From contig NBAY01000027.1 in assembly GCA_002794775.1 (NCBI GenBank), positions 62,001 to 126,000 of the forward strand: a stretch of DNA of 64,000 nt, in the 5' to 3' direction. Source of the stretch: Porodaedalea pini. Its lineage: Eukaryota; Basidiomycota; Agaricomycetes; Hymenochaetales; Hymenochaetaceae. This document shows positions 23,101 through 32,100 of this stretch, piece after piece (position 1 is the first letter of the stretch; each line of letters starts with the position of its first letter). Under the pieces are notes generated by a model, which was not told the DNA's origin, searched no databases, and worked only from the letters and a program-made list of their open reading frames with translations. A program made the position numbers and the translations under genes.

Positions 23101-26100
23101 CACCTGGCATGTTTGCTTCGAAAATGGGTCCGAGAACATCTTGAAGACCATCGCGTGCTGCCTGTGAACCTGTATGGTGAATGGAAGAGGTCAATAATTC
23201 ACGATGAGGATTTTGCGAACGAAATACATGCTCACCTGCAAAGCCTCAGTAAAAAATACCTCGACCCCCATGACATCCTCTCATATCTCAATCAGCCAGA
23301 TGTGCTGAAGCGGCTTGGACGGTCAAAGCCAGTGACATTGCGAACTGCTCAAACCTGGATGAAAGCCATGGACTATCGGTATGGAAAGGCACCTAGTGGG
23401 ATGTATGTTGACGGTCATGAAAGAGAAGATGTAATCCAATATCGCCAGGAGATCTTTTTGCCTCTGTGGGCAGAGCTCGAGAAGGAGATGGTGTTGGAGG
23501 GAGACAATGAAGGAGATCGTCAAGGCCGTCTCATTCTCGTCACGCATGATGAATCAACATTTTATGCAAATGATCAAAGGACTTTGAACTGGAGCCATAA
23601 ATCTACTACTCCTAAACCGCGCGTTAAGGGAGAAGGAGTATCTATTATGGTTTCTGATTTTTGCACACCTGAGTGTCAGAACTCGAACCTTCGCCTTTTC
23701 CTTTATTCTCCCTTTACCATTTCTTTTCCTTTTAACCGCTCCTTTTTCATTATAGTTAATCATCTTTCCAATCATTTCCCACACTCCTTTCACGCGACCT
23801 TCATTCGTTCCATTCCCGCTCGTTATGTAATGTTAAGTAATATAGTCCCAGGGTCGTCGCTATATAAGGTCTCAGGAATCGCATGAACTCCTTGTTCTGC
23901 TTTTCCTCTTACCTCTGCGACGACCTAGGTGAGACTCGTTCCCCTTGTATTAGTTTAGATGTGTATTACTCCTCTTACCTCTGCGACGACCTAGCCTGAG
24001 TAAGCGTGTCCCGAGCCTACGCTCGAGTATAGCACGTCCCAGACGACAGTCAGCCGAGGCCTGCCCAGTCCGAGTCGTCTCCCGGACTCCCGCCTAACAT
24101 AAAAGCAGAACCCCACCCAGGCTCATCCCCAGCGTACGTCGTCGCTGTCGACTCGCCTTCACTCGGTCTAGAGGAGCGCTCCCCTCGACGGACTTGACGT
24201 GTAAACCCCCTAAACGACAACCCTCAACCCTGCCCGGACGTTCTCGGACGTTCGTGTATTTACGTAATTATATCAACCGACATTTCCCAACCCTGGCTTT
24301 ACGAGTTAGCCTCTGGTGGAGCACGCACCTAACGTGGACGTGGGTAACAACACGAGTTCAAACCTCGACGACAATCTCGTTTGTAATCTCGCTCGGATCC
24401 TACCGCCTCGTCATCAACTTCGCTGACGAACCCGCTCAACGTTGGCGTAACCCCGGATCGAACGCACAACCGATCCCTGTTCCACCGCCGACGTCAAGAT
24501 AGATCTCACCGACGAACAGCAACGGGCCCTTCCTGCTTCAGCCCGTTGGGATCCAGACCGACCAGGCTACGTCGCGACCAATAATAGCGGCGTTACTCAC
24601 GACATCTGGTGGAGTGAAATCCGGCGCGGCTGGTACTCATCAGACGAACGAGGGAGGAGAGCAAGGTGGCCCCCAGCCGCTCTGTTGTCACCTGCACCGT
24701 CAACATCCACGGTCAACCTACCGCCGACCCCAGGTCCTTACCGTGAAACCAACAGAGACCCCTCACCGCCGACTCCTCCAGAACCTTCGACACCCACACC
24801 CGAACCCGCGATGTCAACAGAAGGTTTTAGCCAACAGCAAATGGCGCAGATCGCGGCCATCGTTGCGAATGCCTTCGCCCATCAGGCGAACAACGCCCCA
24901 GCACCGGTCGTGGCCGCTAACCCCCCGACCCCCAACATCGAAGTCGCCCGACCACGTGAATTCACTGGTGGCGACGACTACCTCGACTTCAGACGAGAAG
25001 TCCTTCTCTTTGTATCCGCGAACCCGAACCGATACCCTACGTCAGAGAGTAAGATCTATGTAGCTCTCTCCTACCTGAAGGGTGGTAACGCGGCGACGTG
25101 GGCGCAGAACTACGTCGAGGAGTCGACAACGTCGGGAATCGTCACCTTCACCGACAGCTGGGAGAAATTCCAGGAACGACTCGACGCCTCGTTCGACGAC
25201 CCGAATCGCAAGGAAGCGGCGCTGAAGGAGTTCCGGGAGAAAGTTCAAAAGGACCTCACCGCAGATAAGTTCTTCCAACAGCTCGACGTCATCATCAAGC
25301 GTGCAGAACTGAAGGACGACGGCATCATCTGCGATCGTCTCAAACGCGCGATGAACATCGAAGTAGTGCGTGGAGTCCTGAGATCAACACCGGTCCCGAC
25401 AAAGTACGAAGACTGGAAAAACAAGGCTATCGAGATCGATCGCGGCGAACAACAGATCCGCGCGATCCAACGAGGCCGCCCGTTCATACCTCAGCCTCGC
25501 CCGCCGCAACAACAAGGACCCCCGGCTCGCCGTCAGGTAGCGGCCCCTCACGTCGACAGACGCGACGCGACCGGCGTCACTTTCGGAGGCGCTGGTCAAC
25601 CGATGGACGTCTCAATGAACGAGGCGCAACGACGACGCGCGTGCTGGATCTGCGGCGGGCTGGGCCATTTCAAGGACAAGTGCCCGCAGGGGAAGCCGAT
25701 CATCCAGCGCATGCTGGAACTAATGGCACCAGGCGAACGCCGCATCCTCGCGGACGAACTCGGCGCGATGAAGGAATCAGCCTTCGAGGAAGTCGTAGAC
25801 ACTCGGAGGTCGACGGTGGAGGACTATGTGGAGGAAGAAGAAAATGACGAAGAGGTCGTCGACTCGCAGGGTTTTGCGAGTGGTCAGGCGTAGCCATCGG
25901 GGCGACTGACCAAGAAGAACAAGAGACTTCGAATCCGGATCCGCTAAAATATAACCAACCGTTTGTACAATACGTAGATGCGAACAACGTCGATGGTTTT
26001 CCCGATCACGAAGTCTCTACCGGTGTGAAAGAAAGGGAAGAGTATGAGCAGCTGTTCATGAGAGGAACTGGTGGACGCCAGCTGGACCTTCTCCTGAACG

Positions 26101-29100
26101 TCGGACACAGCGTGGAAGGTGAAGTGAGGGAGGTGGACGCACACGCACTCGTAGATTCGGGATGTACGGGATCGTGCATTGACGTAAGGTTCGTCGAACG
26201 GTATGGACTGGAGACGAAGCGTTATATCCGACCCCTTGCGGTACTCAATGCTGACGGCACACACAACGAAGCCGGATTGATCGAGGAGTACGTCGACGTC
26301 GAACTTACGATCGGTCACCATAAAGAACGGATCGTCCTGGCGGTGACCTCACTGGCATCGTCCAACATCTTTCTAGGGTACGACTGGCTTCGTCGACACA
26401 ACCCAGAAGTCGACTGGAAAACGGGAACACTCGACTTTACGCGTTGCCCGAGTGAATGTGTGGTGGAGAGGGACGTGGAAGAAGGCATGCGGAAGGTGTG
26501 GAGAGCAGTGGAAGAGACGAAGAGGGTGAGAGAGGTGCGAATAGACAAGACGTCCTGGCCCGCATACCTCAACGACTACGCCGATGTGTTTAGCGAAAAA
26601 GGTTTTGAAAAGCTACCAGAACATCGCCCCTGGGACCACGTTATCGACTTGAAGCCCGACTTCAAACCAAGCGACTGTAAGATCTACCCGCTCACGCCAA
26701 CTGAGCAGCAGTCGCTCAAGGACTTCCTCGATGAAAATCTAAAGTCAGGTCGCATCCGACGGTCGATATCGCCCATGGCGTCGCCTTTCTTCTTCATAAA
26801 GAAGGCCGACAAATCGCTACGCCCGATCCAGGATTACCGCAAACTCAACGACGGCACGATCAAGAATAAGTACCCCCTCCCTCTCATCGACGAACTTGTT
26901 GATAAGGTCAAGAAGGCGAAGTACATCACTAAGCTTGACCTTCGCTGGGGGTACTACAACGTCCGGATCCGCGAAGGCGACGAGTGGAAGGCGGCATTTC
27001 GCACGAACATGGGCCTCTTCGAGCCAACAGTCATGTTCTTCGGTCTTTGCAATGCGCCGGCGACGTTTCAAGCGTTCGTCAACCACATCTTCAAGGAACT
27101 GATCTACGCAAACTTGATTATCGTATACCTCGACGACATACTGATCCTCTCAGAAACCATTGAGGAACACATCGACACGTCGAGGCGCGTACTTCAGATC
27201 CTCCGGGAAAACGGCCTGTACTTGAAACCGGAGAAGTGCGAATTCGATGCCAAGGTCGTTAAGTATCTCGGTCACATCATCGGCAACGGCGAGATCAAGG
27301 CGGACCCGGCAAAGACGGAGGCGATTGCGAACTGGCCTGTCCCACGAAACCTCAAGGAGCTACAACAGTTCCTCGGCATGGGTAATTGGCTACGACGGTT
27401 CATCAAGGACTACAGCAAGGTGGTCCATCCGCTAACGTCGCTGACGGGCAAGAAGGACTGGGTATGGGAGACCGAACAGCAGGAGGCGTTCGAGGAGCTG
27501 AGACGACGTCTCTGCTCACCTCCAGTCCTGGTCATCGCTAACGACGAGGGCCCTTTCCGCGTTGAGGCGGACTCGTCGAACTTCGCACTCGGAGGCGTAC
27601 TATTGCAGAAACAGGAAGGCAAGTGGAGGGTAGTCGCCTATAGGTCAGAAGCGCTCCTACCGGCCGAACGAAACTACGAGATCTACGACAAGGAGATGCT
27701 CGCAATCGTCTCAGCACTCAAGGAATGGCGTCAATACCTCCTGGGCGCTCGCCACAAGATCGAGATCTGGTCCGACCATGCCAACCTCACCTACTTCAGG
27801 TCGGCACAGAAATTGAGCTATCGACAAGCTCGCTGGCGGACAGAACTCGAGGAATTCGACTTCCACCTCGAGCACAAGTCGGGGAAGACGATGGGCAAGG
27901 CGGACCTACTGTCACGCAAGGCAGGCTACGATGAGGGAAAAGATGACAACGATGACGTTGTGTTCATCAAGGACAAGTGGCTGAACCGTGGAGTGGTGAG
28001 GACGTCGCGTGAGGAAGTGTTGGAACGAGTGGGTGACGCGCAGAGAGCGCAAGACGAGTCGGAGAGGCCGACGAATATGGTGAAGGTCGACGGGTTGTGG
28101 CGGATGAAAGGCAAGGTGTACGTGCCGTCGACGATGAAGGAAGCAATTTTACGGGAATGCCACGACTCGACCCTGGCAGGACATCCCGGATCGTCAAAAA
28201 CGGTCGAACTGGTACGTCGAGACTTCTGGTGGGCGTCGATGTTCTCCGACGTTCGAACCTACGTCCGAGGATGCGACCGTTGCCAGCGGACGAAGGCTCT
28301 GAGAACATCGAGATCAAGGCCACTTCACCCAAACACGGTCCCGGAAGGCCCATGGGAAATCGTCACGGTCGACCTCATCGGAGAACTCCCAGACTCCAAG
28401 GGGCACAACGCAATCTGTGTCTTCGTGGATAGGTTCTCGAAGCAGATGCACGCGGTCCCGACGACGACGAAGCTGTCAGCAGAAGGCATGGCCCAACTGT
28501 ACCGCGACCATGTCTTCCGCCTCCATGGCCTGCCGAAGAAGATCATCCACGACCGAGGCACGCAGTTCGATGCGTCGATGATGAAGGAGCTGTACAGACT
28601 TCTGCACATTGAAGGCAACCCGTCGACAGCGTACCATCCACAGACGGATGGTCAAACGGAACGCGTCAACCAAGAGCTCGAACAGTACCTTCGACTCTTC
28701 GTTAACCATCGGCAATCGGACTGGAAGGACTGGCTCCCCCTCGCAGAGTTCGCATACAACAACCGCGAACACTCAGCAACGAAGATGTCCCCTTTCTACG
28801 CGAACACAGGACGTCACCCCTTGAGCTTCGACACGACGCGAACCTCATCTGCTAACATGTCAGCGGAAGAATTCGCAAAGCACATCAAGGAGACTCATCG
28901 CGTTGCTAAGGACAACCTAGTCAAGGCAGCAGAAGACATGAAGCGCTACCATGACCGGACAGCAGGAGCTTCAGTGGAGTACAGGGCTGGAGACAAGGTC
29001 TTTCTTGACGGGCGAAACATCAGCACGGACTCGCCGACAAAGAAACTCGCAGACAAATGGTACGGCCCCTTTGACGTCGTCGACAAAGTAGGAGCGAGCG

Positions 29101-32100
29101 CGTACAAGCTCAAACTCCCAAAGCGATGGAAAAAGGTCCACCCTGTCTTCAATGAAGCCCTGTTGAAACCCGCCGTCGAACCGTCCTTTGAAAGCCAGAA
29201 GCAACCGCCGCCGCCACCGCCAAACATCGTCGACAACGAGGAGGAGTACGAGGTCGAGGAGGTCATCGACTCACGACTGCACCGAGGTAAACTACAATAC
29301 CTCGTCAAGTGGGTCGGGTACAACGAACCGACCTGGCAACCAGAGAAGGACTTTGGCGAGAACGCAAAGGAGGCGATCGCTGAGTTTTACCTCAAACACC
29401 CTGGTGCTCCTCGCAAACTCGACATCCCTCGCTCACGACTCCGCCCGCTCTTCATCGACACCGAGCCAGACGACCGCGATCTTGGTTGGTCGGGACGCCC
29501 AACCTTGAAGGGGGGGTAATGTCAGAACTCGAACCTTCGCCTTTTCCTTTATTCTCCCTTTACCATTTCTTTTCCTTTTAACCGCTCCTTTTTCATTATA
29601 GTTAATCATCTTTCCAATCATTTCCCACACTCCTTTCACGCGACCTTCATTCGTTCCATTCCCGCTCGTTATGTAATGTTAAGTAATATAGTCCCAGGGT
29701 CGTCGCTATATAAGGTCTCAGGAATCGCATGAACTCCTTGTTCTGCTTTTCCTCTTACCTCTGCGACGACCTAGGTGAGACTCGTTCCCCTTGTATTAGT
29801 TTAGATGTGTATTACTCCTCTTACCTCTGCGACGACCTAGCCTGAGTAAGCGTGTCCCGAGCCTACGCTCGAGTATAGCACGTCCCAGACGACAGTCAGC
29901 CGAGGCCTGCCCAGTCCGAGTCGTCTCCCGGACTCCCGCCTAACACTGAGGCAGGATGGTTGAAATCCGCAGATGGGTATGTATTTTCAGCACTTTGCTT
30001 GTACATTTATTGATAATTGGATTCTGTAGCACTCGAGAGGCTCGTGTTTATTTCAGAGCAGGTAAAAACCGTGAGGGCTACTTCCAACATGAAGATATCA
30101 TCAAGCAAGTTGACGATGCCATTACAATTTTTGAGGATCGTTTTCTGAATTGCACTGCCCTCTTTGCATTTGACAATGCTACAACTCATCAAAAGCGCTC
30201 AGCTGATGCTCTGTCTGCACGACATATGCCAAAAAATCCCTGCTATTGGAATAGCAAGAAAGCACCAGTAGCTCCTGGAATGCGTCCTGGTCATCACAAA
30301 GACGGCACTCTGCAATCCTTTTATTTTCCTGATGGGAGATTTAAAGGAACAGCTCAAATTCTTCAGGAGCGAGGTTACAATGTGGATCGCTTAAACTCGG
30401 AATGCAAGAACTTCAAGTGCATGGATACCAGTCCAAATGCACGATGCTGCTGTCGGCGAATTTTATTCAATGAGCCTGACTTCCATGCACAGAAATCCGC
30501 ACTTGAAGAGCTTATCGAATCACGTGGCCACAAGGCTATTTTTTATCCAAAATTCCATTGTGAGCTGAATTTTATTGAACAGTGCTGGGGACAGGCAAAA
30601 TATTATTATCGGATGAAGGATAGACCTAATAATGAAAAGGAGATGGAGCAGAACATAAAAATTTGCCTTGACCAAATCCCTTTGGAACTATTTAAACGGT
30701 GTGTTTTTGTTTATTTACCAATTACCAGTTCAAGACATTGATATTTATTTAGCTTTGCTAACCGCTCAGCGCGGTTCATGGATTGTTACCGTCATGGATT
30801 GAATGGGAAACAGGCACAGTGGGCAAACAAAAAATACCATGGCCACAGAACACTACCAGATAGATTTATGACAGAGATGGAGGCTCATGGAATATAACAA
30901 ATGTATTTCTCATTTTACAACAGCTAACAAAACTTTTCAAAAATTTGACCTCGCGATTTTGGCCGCTAGGGTCCTTCCTAATGGGGTAAGTGAGGGGTTC
31001 AGGGTCCGTGACAGTGATGTGACATCAGCTTGTCGAGTTTAACTTTCGTCTACCTTAATGAGGATGACAGTCGCATCACACAATCGGCTCAGGCGGTCAC
31101 AAGGATTCTACCAATCACGTCTGATATCGTGGTGATGCTGTTGGGCCACGTGTCTTTGATTCTTTGGGATGTTGTTCGAGGAAACAAGCTTGCCGAATTT
31201 TACGTCGAGCTTCAGGAAAGGTCTCTTCTACCGTCCATCTTCTCTTATGGGATCGATCTCGCAAATAAAACATTCTACTTCCTTACCCACAATAATGCCA
31301 CAATGGGAGATCGTAAAATCTATCAGATTAGACTCATGAAGGTCGATTTCGAACAGATTGACTCCGATTTGACGGGGGAAGATAGGGCAGATTGCTTTGA
31401 AGAGGTCATTTCTTTCCGCGAGTTCGCCACACATCTCAGATTTGGCTTTCGAATAGAACCTCGAGGGGGGTTTATTCTGGATGCCCAAGAAAGACGCCTC
31501 TGCCAGGTTTACATCGGAAAGAAGGTCCTACTGTTTGTTGTCTTGGACTGGAATGAACGGAAAGCCGCGTTCATTAATACCGGCATAGTGCCTGTGGTGA
31601 GTATTTACATCGTGCTTTCATTCATGACATCGAAAATATATAATTCTTCTAGGCATCTTTGAGCCCGGGCTCTAGATTCGTCACATTTATTAAAGTCTAC
31701 GTTTGTACATGGGATGCGCAGAATGAACGTCTAATTTTGACTGTCGACACGGGGCGAGGTACCTTGCACCAGTACATTTACCATGCTTCGCAATTTTTGC
31801 CTTTCATGACCTCTATCGACGTACTCACCCCGGAGACTTACGACATCGATACCATCCCGTTGCTCTCCCCAATTCAATATTACCCTATCTCCTACGGAGC
31901 TGATGTCTCACAGAATAGCCTCTCGTCTCCTGCTGTACACGAGACAGCCTTCCAGACGCCTTGGAACACATTTTCAGGTGCTAAAGCCCCTTCACCGTGC
32001 TCAAGGCCATTCTTAGCTCGCCTCAATCCCGAGATACCCGATGATGAGCCGGCTCCACTTCGAGGAAACGTGTATATTGACTTTCCACCATCGGCCCCCG

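Larger units (their letters stand above)
23674..29945 (+). mobile_element. Ty3/gypsy chromovirus (LTR retrotransposon), full length
   Basis: 6,272 bp, with 426-bp LTRs beginning TG and ending CA and a 5-bp duplication CTGAG. Order: LTR, 0.7-kb leader, gag, protease, reverse transcriptase, RNase H, integrase, chromodomain, LTR. Protease-RT-RNaseH-integrase order plus a C-terminal chromodomain defines a chromovirus. gag and pol are in different frames. The priming site is not a tRNA match but complements the predicted transcript start, as in Tf1/sushi elements. All frames are open and I read the LTRs as identical, so the copy looks very recent and possibly competent. Confidence 0.95.
20543..31063 (+). 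mobile_element. DNA transposon with chimeric DDE transposase, itself hit by an LTR element
   Basis: Bounded by 38-bp perfect inverted repeats (20543-20580 and 31026-31063, starting CCTCATTAAGGTAGACG) and a 5-bp direct duplication ATGAC. Total 10,521 bp. Without the inner retroelement and its extra CTGAG, the element is about 4.24 kb. It encodes one spliced transposase running rightward. Similar sequences of about 50 bp occur near both ends in the same orientation (about 20810-20857 and 30925-30972). The perfect TIRs and the open frame suggest recent activity before the retroelement landed. I cannot place it in a named superfamily: the catalytic motifs resemble IS630/Tc1-type enzymes but the duplication is not TA. 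Confidence 0.85.

Noticed and set aside
31030..31092. ORF start MSSLTFVYLNED as a gene start
   Set aside because: These codons are the right terminal inverted repeat of the transposon and flank, read through by chance; the left repeat gives the same letters on the minus strand (20385-20576).
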